This document shows positions 11,491-20,350 of a DNA stretch of 64,000 nucleotides, piece by piece (the stretch's first letter is position 1; each line of letters begins with the position of its first letter). Location of the stretch: positions 1,054,001 through 1,118,000 of the forward strand of contig CM041465.1 in the NCBI GenBank assembly GCA_023213395.1, written 5' to 3'. Position numbers and translations under genes: made by a program. The DNA is from Cycas panzhihuaensis (lineage: Eukaryota; Cycadophyta). The notes beneath the pieces were generated by a model. The model was not told the origin of the DNA, ran no database searches, and saw nothing but the letters and a program-made list of their open reading frames with translations.

Positions 11491-12990
11491 TCTAAATGCT
11501 TGAGGCTACTCCTTTGTATGCCCTTACTCAGTCTCAAGCCGCTAAAGAAGTAGCTGGTGCTTCTTCTTCTACTCCTTCTGATCCTCTTCTAGAGAACCCT
11601 CCTCTGAAAGTGCCTCTTTTTCCTAAGGTCATTCCTGTGCGTCTGGGTCATTACGATTTTTGAAGGTCACTTACCCAATCTACTACGAAGGGTAAGCCTT
11701 TCTCCATCATTGATGAACTCCATACCATCGCTGTAGGAATGTCCTTGATGGATGTTTTGCAGAGTTATCCCGAGCAACGGGCCCTCCTTTTGGAAGCTTT
11801 AGGATCAAATGACGTGCCTGTCCACGCTTTGGATGTCACCCAAAGTCATGAACCCATCATTTCTTTTGATCCTAAGGACCTTCCTCCTACATGTGAAAGG
11901 GAACGTCAGTGGAGCTTCCCATTCACCATTACCATTGATACACCTGACTGCACCTTGCGAAGGACTGTTTTTGACAACAGTTCTTCTGTGAATGCCATGC
12001 CCTTGCGTGTCATGTAAGAGCTTGGTATTTTTGCCTTGGAACCTGTTCCATGGCGATGCCAAGGCTGCGACAGTAGTAAAAAGACCCCATTGGGATCTAT
12101 CGTGATCCCGCTCACTCTCGAGGGCAAGACTGTCCGCACTGACATTGTAGTCCTCAGTGTCGACGTCAACTACAACCTTCTCTTAGGTTGACCATGGCTT
12201 GACCAGATGGGAGTCATGTATTCGACCCTCGGGGGGCAACTTAAATTCATCCATGATGGACAAATGAGGGTTGTTTCCCACGAACACCCACTTGCCAAAC
12301 AAACTCATCCTATGAATCAGGCAAGCCAAGGCCCTTCTACTCATGCCTTAGCTTGCTATATTGGTATACCCAATCCATCTCATACCGAAGAAGATCCTGC
12401 ATCTTCTTTTCCTAGTCTCACGCGTTTCGCTCCTATTGGAATTGGGAGCTATAGGTACCTCGTCTCGTTTAGTGACGATGAGTCACACGATGAGGACGAG
12501 AATTGTCTTCACCCCATTTCCTTCCTCTGCACCAGTAGGTCGCGCCCATCCCATTTTAGATCCCCATCTAGAACCTCCCTCATTGGTGGGACTAGTCACT
12601 CTTCTGTGTCGCATGTCATTGATCGTGTCGACTCGTCAATCATTAGTTCTTCCTCTCCATCACCCCGTATAGGTGATGGCTTTGAGGAATTACCTTTCGC
12701 TTCGGGGATGTCGGGCAACCCAATGACCATCATAGTCCCATTGCCCTTACTTCCTCTAGCACTTCATCTATTCGGAGTAAGGTCATCTATGGGGTGGATT
12801 ACTTCAAAGATGATGAAGCCTTGCTCGAGCACCTATTAAGTCATACTTAACCTTCCTTCCTTCTGGTCACCATAGGCTTGGCCACCAGAAGATCCTTGCG
12901 ATTGGGTCCATACTTACTGACCCAATGCCATCCCCTATTCCACCTCTTCCCATTGACCTTGCCCCTCTCCACTTCGAGGAGGAGAATGCC
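11491..12990 (+). pseudogene. pro: Gypsy aspartic protease and linker to RT
   Basis: After a Ser/Pro-rich segment, MSLMDVLQSYPEQRALLLEA (11739) leads into the protease, where VFDNSSSVNAMPL (about 11970-12008) holds the catalytic Asp in a D-N-S-S form of the usual D-S/T-G pattern. YNLLLG (about 12172-12189) is the second conserved patch. The protease would cut the polyprotein inside particles. A stop ends the frame at 12015 and another follows YNLLLG. From 12207 the frame stays open to 12839 with acidic, Ser-rich sequence, then shifts before RT (change near 12735-12780). This linker has no domain that I recognise. Confidence 0.75.
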
Positions 12991-13890
12991 ATGTGCATAG
13001 GGGCAACCCAGGATATAGTCTTGGCCCCTAGCAAGGTCATTAAGGTTGGGATGGAATGCTCTCCTAATGAGGTAAAGGAGTACTCCCTTTTGTTTTAGGA
13101 GTTTTGGGACGTTTTCGCATGGGATTATTCTGACATGAAGGGAATTGACCCTTCCATTGTCACTTATAATCTCACCACCACCCCTAGTACCCATCCCATG
13201 TGCCAGAAGCAGCGTCCTCTTCACCTGAAGCTCTCAGCCACCATTAAGATGGAGGTTGAGAGGCTGTTGGATGCTAGACTTATCACCTCCATTGATTACC
13301 CTAAATGGGTATCCAACATTATCCCTATTGCTAAAAAGAACGGGGCCATCTGTATATGCATCGATTTTCATGATATTAACAACGCTTGTCCTAAGGACAA
13401 CCTTCCACTCCCTTTCATCGATCAAATCATTGATCGAACCACTGGATTTGAAGTTATGTCCTTAATAGATGGCTTCTCTGGCTACAACCAAATCTAGATG
13501 TCTCCTGAAGACTGCCACAAGATGGCCTTCACCATCCCATGGGGTACCTTTGCCTATAAGGCGATGCCCTTCAGTCTTAAAAATGTAGGTGCTACTTATC
13601 AAAGAGTGATGTATTTCATCTTCCATGACATCATCCATAACACCTTAGAGGTTTTCATGGATGACATGATGGGTATCTCACATGTTAGGGCCCATCATCC
13701 CTCTGACTTACGGGCTATCTTCACACAATACCGCAAGTATCATGTTAGCCTAAACCCGCTCAAGTGTATGTTTGCTGTCACTTTGGGCAAACTCCTTAGA
13801 TTTCTTCTATCAAAACAAGGAATCCAGATTGACCCTGATAAGGTCAAGGTAATCCTTGACATGCCACCTCCCAGAACCCAATGATAGATC
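12991..13890 (+). pseudogene. pol: Gypsy reverse transcriptase domain
   Basis: The reverse transcriptase domain of pol copies element RNA into DNA. Readable motifs are KMEVERLLDARLI, SNIIPIAKKNGAICICIDF (about 13309-13365), PLPFIDQIID, SLIDGFSGYNQI and the YxDD box, here FMDDMM at 13654-13671 where most relatives have YVDD. The following thumb region FLLSKQGIQIDPDKVK is clear. One in-frame TAG (13495) lies between GYNQI and MSPED, and the frame breaks after 13884. The upstream segment FWDVFAWDYSDMKGIDP is typical of the start of Gypsy RT. Confidence 0.9.
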
Positions 13891-14460
13891 AAGTCATTCC
13901 TAGGTAGGCTCGGTTTCCTTAGGTGCTTCTTGGCAGACTTCGCCATGAGTGCCAAACCCCTTATGAACCTATTGAAGAAGGGAGCTCTTTTTGTTTGGTC
14001 TGACAAGACCCAATAAGCCTTTGAAGGACTTAAGGAAGTCCTCGCTTCCACTCCTATGCTGGTGCCCCCTCACTTTGATAGGCCCTTTGTTCTTTATACC
14101 TCAGCGACTGACGAATCCTTGGGTGCTATGTTGGCTCAGGAGGATGCATCAAGAGTCAAGAGGGCTATTTATTTCATCAATCGCACTCTCGTGGCTACTG
14201 AACTTACTACTCTCCTGCTGAGAAGGAATGTCTCTCCTTGGTCCATACAACCAAGAAGTTTAGACATTACTTGCTTAGCAATACCACCAAGGTGATCGTC
14301 TAATCTGATCCCTTGCTATACTTGCTCACTCGTTCAGATTTGACGGGTAGGGCTGGTCGTTGGGCCATCTTACTTCAAGAATTCGACCTTCATATCGTTA
14401 ACCGGAAATCAAAGAAGGGAATGGTAGTGGCTGAGCAGCTTGTAGACACTCTTATTCCTA
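13891..14460 (+). pseudogene. pol: Gypsy ribonuclease H domain of pol
   Basis: This RNase H follows RT and would remove the RNA strand of the hybrid. LYTSATDESLGAMLAQED (about 14092-14145) corresponds to the first catalytic Asp region, where the usual D appears displaced or substituted (YTSATD). RAIYFINRTL and, in another frame, ARWAILLQEFD-like sequence (about 14350-14385, read as GRWAILLQEFDLHIV) follow. A stop near 14014 and a frameshift in 14210-14310 break it. It is distinct from the archaeal-type RNase H at 19492-19932. Confidence 0.82.
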
Positions 14461-15796
14461 ACTCTTTTGATACTCCCATCGATGATTCTCTTCCTGATAA
14501 GTCCATCTTGATGATTCAGGACGTCTCTCCCTATCCACTCATCGATAATAAGTGGTATGGCAACATTGTGCAGTATCTCACACAACAACAATACTGCCCT
14601 AATGCTAGTAGTAAAGTTAGATCTTGCATCCAGACTTCTGCTAGGCAATACTTCCTAATAGATGAGGTATTATACAAGAGGTCCTTCGATGGGATCCTCC
14701 TCTGTTGCATCACCACCGATGAAGCTAACCAAATACTCCATGAATGCCACCATGGCATTTGTGGGGGCCACTTTGGGGGCCAGTTTATAGCTCAAAGGAT
14801 CCTCCAGATGGGTTATTTTTGGCCATCCCTCATTAAGGACGCCCACGCCTTTGCCCTGAGATATCGGTGATGTCAAGAACATGCTAACATCTCCCATGTA
14901 CCTTCCGAGGCCCTTCACCCCATCATCTCTCCATGGCCTTTCACTCAGTGGGGGCTAGACCTCATCGGGGCTATCTCTCCACCTTCTTCGTCACAGCATA
15001 AGTTTATCTTGACTGCTATGGAATACTTCATCAAATGGGAAGAGGTCATTCCTCTAATTACTACTCTTGATAAACGATAGCTACATTCATTTACCAACAC
15101 ATTATTTATCATTTCGAGATTCCAGACGTCTTGATCACTGACAATGGAACCCCCTTCTGCAATAAGGAGATGGATGAGCTTTGTGAGAAGTTTAAGATTT
15201 CTCACAAAACTTCTTCTCTTTACTACCCCCAGGCAAATGGTCAGGTAGAGTCATTCAACAAGACTCTCGTTAATATCCTAAAGAAAACTGTGGCTCAATC
15301 TCAAAAGGACTGGCACCTCCAGCTTCCTTCTGCTTTGTGGGCTTATCACACCTCTATCTGTTCTGCCACGGGAATGACCCCGTTCTCCTTAGTTTACAGT
15401 ACCGAGGTGATACTCCCATTAGAAGTAGAGATCCCTTCCCTGTGAGTCTCTCTTCGAGGTCTCATCGATGAGGAGTCGATCCGCCAGGCTCACCTCTTGG
15501 AACTCGAGGCTTTGGATGAGAGACATTTAGCCACTTATCAGGCTAACCTAGCATCCAAAGCTTGCTCACAAAGGACCTACAATAAACATCTCTGTTCCTA
15601 TCCTTTGTTTCCCAGGGACCACGTCCTCAAATTAGAATATCTTCATGACCATTTGACCAAGTTCAAACCTAAATGGGTTGGGCCCTTCGTCATTATCGAA
15701 ACCCTCGGTAATGGTGCTTATAGGATTGCCACCTTGGAAGGTCTTAAATTTGAGAAAGTTGTTAATGGGAAATTCCTTAAGATGTTTTACTCGTGA
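14461..15796 (+). pseudogene. pol: Gypsy integrase, no chromodomain
   Basis: Integrase inserts the DNA copy into the genome. The N-terminal HHCC zinc region is at about 14735-14875 (HECHHGICGGHFGG, then a disrupted C-x2-C with a stop at 14868). The core has WGLDLIGA (first Asp, about 14950), ITDNGTPF (second Asp, 15134) and ANGQVESFNKTL (Glu, about 15250). The C-terminal part ends at 15796 in KPKWVGPFVIIETLGNGAYR and VNGKFLKMFY, the usual GPF/Y end of Tat and Athila-type integrases. No chromodomain follows. Several stops and frame changes break the domain. Confidence 0.9.
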
Positions 15797-16640
15797 CCTT
15801 GCTGTCACCTCACCCATGCTCCAAAATGAGCCTAAAATACCATCTTAAGTTTGTTCCCATTCCTCCCAGCCACGGGTGGAATGACAACTTAGGATGGCCT
15901 CTTCGTCTCCTTTTGGTTCCTCCTGCGAAACCCTGGTTCCCATTCCCTTTGGGACCTTATCCTCCTATTTGGGCATCCCCCAGTTAGGACGATGCTCAGG
16001 AGTATCGTTACTCCCCTTTTGCTCGATATTTCCTTTGCATATCCCACTATGCTCCCACATGGACATGCATGTCACCTTATTCCTAACCCACATGTGTCTA
16101 TCACCCCTGCTCATGGTGGTCGTATGTGCTCTTATTAGGTATATAGCCCTGCATGAAAGGAAATACGTGCATCCCAAACAACTATCATAACAAAATACAA
16201 GACATACATGTCATCTATCATACATCATATACACAACATCACATATCAAAATGGGGCGCCAATTACCCCGTCTATATATATATACATCAAAATCGTGTGT
16301 CATATCATACATATGGTATGCTACATCCTCTATGGGAAGTTGGTGTCCTTACAGGAGGTACAATCATATGACTCTATACATGTGACCCCTTGGAGGCCCG
16401 TGCTTTCCCCTATCAAAAACAAATACAATGCATGTATCTTACCCTATTGTTGCCCTGCTCCTGGGGCACCATCTCCTAGTTGGTGTGATCCCTCTCCTAG
16501 GGACCACATCCCTCTTAGGCTCCTCTTGGGCCTCCGTGAGCTCCTTCCCTCGCTCCCCTCATCACGTGGCTGCCTCAGTGTCATCATCGTCGTGTGGGTA
16601 TGCGTCCTGCTCCAGCTCGACCTCGATGCCACCTAATCCA
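15797..16640. other. non-coding gap between integrase and antisense gene
   Basis: No conserved coding sequence is seen on either strand. The part around 16150-16340 is A/T- and CA-rich (repeated CATCATATAC-like steps). If the antisense gene is real, this is where its 3' untranslated end would lie. Confidence 0.5.
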
Positions 16641-18370
16641 CCAGTTGATCATATCAGGCCTGGATATGATCTCTCTCACTCTCCACTCCTTAGAGATGCT
16701 CCTCTAGCACTATTGTCTGGATCCTGCTCTCTGCATCTCCACCTGCTCCTCCTTGAGCCTCCAGAGCATGTACGCGACCCCACAATGCATCCCGCTCGCT
16801 CTGAGCCTCATCCAGCTCCCACTGTAGCTACCCCCTGAATGTTACATGCTCATGGTACTCTGTAGCCCATATATCTCTCATCCTCGCCAATGGGGCAAAT
16901 GCTTCCATGTGAGCACCTACCGATCTAGGTGCATCCTCGATCTGGATGGGTTGTTACCCCTCCGCATACACCTGAGGGAACATCTCCCTCACCATCACCT
17001 CTACCAACTGCCTAACCTCTATAGTACTTGCGATCCTATATACCATGTGTCAGTACACGTATATGGATATCAAATCAACCAAAATCAAACTACATGTCTA
17101 TCTGGTAATCAAACGGTGATAGGAAATGGCTATGTCTCACCTGGTGTGGTGGCTAGCTCCCTGACTCACACGACTGCCTCCTCCTCTGGCGCTCCGCCAG
17201 CTGTTGGTACCTCCTCTGCTAGGGCCTCTCTCCTTGCTATGATTGGCTCTATTATCGCCTCTCTAGATCTCCTCATGATCCATAGCCTGCGAGCCCGTGT
17301 CACTAGCCCCCTACTCTCCTCTGCAGTCCCTGATGGGCTTGCCTCTCCATCAGCAGTCTTGGATGGCCTTGCTCCTCCTCCTGCTATCCCTAATGGACCT
17401 ACCTCTTCTGCAGGTCGTGACAGGCTAGCCTCATCTCTGCCATCATCATCACCTAGGAGCACCCTGGCTCCACCTGCCTCATCATCGTTATCCTACCTCA
17501 CTACTCTGTATGGGTCTACTATAAGGTTTGTCATAGTAAGGAGGTCCAGTGATGTAGCCTCCACTGAGCGTCAGATATGGGCCTGGTCCTCTATCCCTCT
17601 CAGTCTAGTCTGCCACATGTGGACCATCGGGGCCCACTCTACAATGGGGTGTGGTCCCCCCGCTAGTGCCACTGCTCCAAAATGATCAAAGAAACAATAC
17701 TATAGCAGCGTGTTATATGACAGTCCTCCCCAACCTATCATCCTGATAGCATCTAACTATGTGATGAGGTTCATCGCTATAAGGGTAGCCCAGTCCATCC
17801 TCTCATCAGCCTCGTAACAGTGCACTGCATCCATATATCCCCCAGGGATATCCCTATAGTTCTGTTTCCAGGAAATCTGGAACAGAATGCATAATGTGAT
17901 AAGTTTCCTCATGCAAGGAACTCTAGATAGTACCATACTCTGTAGAGGCCCTCCTCTCCTCTCCCACCAGTCTGTCCCTGTGAAAAATATCTATGTATTG
18001 CCTCATTGCTAGGTAGTGCTCCCAGTGCTACTGGCCTCCCAATCGCTGGCACTCCCAGTATCTGCCTGATGTCCCTCGATGTCACTGTTAAGTCTCCCAC
18101 CTAGGCTAGGTGGAAAACGTGCCTCCTCTGGTCCCAATATGACACTATGTAGATCAGTAGCCTCTGGTCTAACATATATTGAGGTGTCTTCATGACCTTC
18201 AGTAGACCACACCTCCGTAGGACCCCCTTGTCCTCTCAGGATATCATCTCTATGAAGCTCAACATCGCCATCCCTATATTCTTGCAGTTGTCTACCGCAA
18301 TCATAGCCTACAAACACCACAAAAACCAATTAGAACCTAGCTTGCACTCACCTCTTAGCCTCCAAGCTAT
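16641..18370 (-). pseudogene. antisense extra ORF of Gypsy element, plant mobile domain-like
   Basis: Read on the minus strand, three stretches form one decayed protein. From about 18230 to 17910 it reads LLIYIVSYWDQRRHVFHLA, a stop, then GDLTVTSRDIRQILGVPAIG and RPVALGALPSNEAIHRYFSQ. This matches the core of plant mobile domain (PMD) proteins, where a W-x-P/Q-E-T-H-x-F-H-L segment leads to G-E-x-T-V-T-L-x-D-V-x-x-x-L-G-L-P. A second stretch (about 17910-17500) includes MDWATLIAMNLIT and PIVEWAPMVHMWQTRL. A third (17462-17166) is acidic and Ala/Glu-rich. Across a possible intron, 17035-16650 encodes VRQLVEVMVREMFPQVYAEG and LQWELDEAQSERDALWGRV, a probable coiled coil. Antisense ORFs here are known in Tat elements, and some plant transposons carry PMD. 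The function is unknown. Stops and frameshifts make it a pseudogene. Confidence 0.62.
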
Positions 18371-18977
18371 CTCTCAGCTCTATCTGATTGAGATTTGGGG
18401 CCCTTTGAGCCCCTGTCTTCTTTTTTCTGTAGTGTTACCTTCATACCATGCCAAACTTTGTGGTACTGCAGAGTTTGGCCTGGGTCTCGTGGTGATTGGG
18501 GCCCTACAACAAAGATCATGATACCATAATCTTTGTTGCAGTGTGAACAGCACCCCCCCAAAAGGGGGGGTTTTCTGCCCAAAAGAAACAAAATTTTCTT
18601 CTAGGTGGGCCCCACTGGGGGCCACCAAGACCAGGGCTGCCTAATGCCCCAGTCCTGCCTCTTTTTGGGTCTGATTTAGACTCCAAGAGGTCATTTTTTG
18701 CCCATATGGGGCCTAAAAACCACATAAATAAATCACAGAAAAGCAATGAAATTAAAACTTTCAGATGGGTTGGGTTTCATAGGATCCACTCACTGGATCC
18801 AGCCTGGCCATTGTCATCTCACCCCTGTGGGCTCGATGGATGTCTCTGTGCTCCGATTCAATGGTCTGATCTCCCTCCGCGTGCCTCTGAAGTTGGGTGG
18901 CACTCTACTGCGTAAGGGAATGGCTCTGGATTCTCTTAAGAGCCCGTGAAAGTGAATCTATTTTTCGTCAAGTTTTC
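18371..18977 (-). other. leader region of the antisense gene
   Basis: On the minus strand this lies between the TATA box and the recognisable PMD-like sequence. A short readable piece, QRAPNLNQIELRDSLEAK, lies at about 18410-18350 and ends in AAGAG followed by GTGAGTGC, which looks like a splice donor. A candidate acceptor TTTGTAG follows only 44 bp on, short for a plant intron. The remainder shows no domain. Confidence 0.35.
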
Positions 18978-18986
18978 TTATATAGG
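18978..18986 (-). promoter_or_regulatory. candidate TATA box of the antisense gene
   Basis: The minus strand reads CTATATAAG, a good match to a plant TATA box. It lies about 600 bp upstream of the first recognisable antisense coding sequence and points toward it. This suggests independent antisense transcription from inside the element; it is a motif match only. Confidence 0.45.
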
Positions 18987-19491
18987 CAGGGATCCCGACG
19001 GGCACTGTTTCCGTTCTAACTCTCGCAGTAGCCATTTGGACCGTCTCATATCCCCGATCACCTTTGCCTTCTGGCCCTATCTCTCGTTGCGCTCTTAGAG
19101 CCTTCATTTTGCTCATTCTTGCGGGTGCATTTATGGCACCTGGCCAATACACTTTTTCGCAGGGCCCTTCCATCGCATTTTGCATGCCACCCCCATGCAT
19201 GCCCGAGTTTATACTTGTTTGGCTCATTTCGCCATCCTGGACCCATTTCCGTAGTTCTTTTCTGCCCCTTGGGCCTCCAGAGGAAATGCTCCCCCCGTCT
19301 GGGGGTATGTTTTGCTCTCTAGAGCGACCTTTGTTACCCCAGGGTGCCCTTTTTCTGCCCACTCCTAGGCAGTGCTCGAATAGCCTGCTCTCGTCCTTAA
19401 GTAGCCTCATTACTGGGTCCTCCTACCCTTCACAGCCATTTATCGCTTGCCTTTTGAGCCTCTTTTCACTTTATTATTATTTATTATTACT
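18987..19491. other. no recognised gene
   Basis: Open frames on both strands (for example 19064-19495 plus and 18958-19410 minus) have no recognisable domain. Overlapping frames of similar length point to base composition and not to coding. Confidence 0.5.
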
Positions 19492-19932
19492 ATGACTTTT
19501 TTGTCACCCATGTCTCTCTACATTTTTACCAATGGTGGAAGCCGCGGTAACCCTGGACCTTCTGCCGCTGCATGGATTCTTCACAGCCCCTCTGGACATG
19601 ATTTCCTACGCTCTAGGGTCTTCCTCCCAAAGGCTACCAATAATGAAGCTGAGTACATAGCTATTATTGAAACTCTCACTGATTCTCTCTATTTCCATCA
19701 CGGACCTATCATCTTGCTTTGTGATTCCCAGGTTGTGGTGTCCCATCTGATCTAGGTTTACCAGGTGCGATGCCCTCACCTGAGAACCCTTTCTTCGACC
19801 ACCAGGTTCCTTCTAGCCTATTTCCAGTCTGTCGACATTCAGCACATTCCTCAGGCCCTCAACACTAAGGTAGATAGTCTTGTTCGCCTTATCCTTGAGC
19901 ATCACCTCCCTCTTCTTGCTGACCGTCCCTGA
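19492..19932 (+). pseudogene. archaeal-type ribonuclease H (aRNH) of the Gypsy element
   Basis: This is a compact 146-codon domain with one internal TAG at 19753-19755. YIFTNGGSRGNPGPSAAAW is the glycine-rich first strand of archaeal/type I RNase H, where the usual catalytic Asp before GGSRGNPG is Asn here. NNEAEY gives the Glu and CDSQVVVSHL the second Asp; NTKVDSLVRL gives the last Asp. It is unlike the pol RNase H near 14092. Such a second RNase H is a known Tat-lineage acquisition. Its usual site is described as close to the pol RNase H, whereas here it stands about 3.7 kb past the integrase on the sense strand, beyond the antisense gene. ATG 19492 gives the shortest natural start. The Asn substitution and stop indicate it is dead. 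Confidence 0.88.
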
Positions 19933-20338
19933 GACTTGTCTGGTTGCTCTATCACCCGAGTCCCAGGCCATCATGCTCATCATCTCGTGATTCGTTCACA
20001 TCTCTGAAACCTAGCAGTTGATGAGGTTAAACTATGGTGACTACCAGTTTGGTCACTCATCTCTTCTACTTGATCACGCATATCTCTTTGTATCTTTTAT
20101 GATGGGGGCAGCCCCCTCATCCTTCGTGTCTTCTAGTCAATCCCCAGGTGGCGCATAAGTAGCCCCTATGTTGCCTCCACCTCTATCTTCGTATCCACGT
20201 GTTCTGCCATGACTCTTGCCAGCACCCTTGACTACTATTACGATCTTGATTTATATATCTACATACACATGTGCTATTGACAATTGTGTTGCCAATATTC
20301 GCCATCGCACCATGCTTCCAAACAACGAGCCTCTAATG
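19933..20338 (+). other. 3' untranslated region of the Gypsy element
   Basis: No coding pattern is seen. The segment links the aRNH stop codon to the polypurine tract. Confidence 0.5.
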
Positions 20339-20350
20339 CCAAGGGGGTAG
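20339..20350 (+). other. polypurine tract of the Gypsy element
   Basis: CCAAGGGGGTAG lies immediately before the 3' LTR start TGTTTCC. It fits the plus-strand primer site and confirms plus orientation. Confidence 0.8.

Noticed and set aside
16208-16838. Plus-strand ORFs opposite the antisense gene
   Set aside because: The minus strand here gives a coherent coiled-coil-like sequence, while the plus-strand frames are Pro/Ser/Leu-rich shadows without motifs.
19064-19495. 143-codon plus-strand ORF before the aRNH
   Set aside because: No recognised domain, and an equally long minus-strand frame (18958-19410) overlaps it. It lies outside the conserved aRNH segment.
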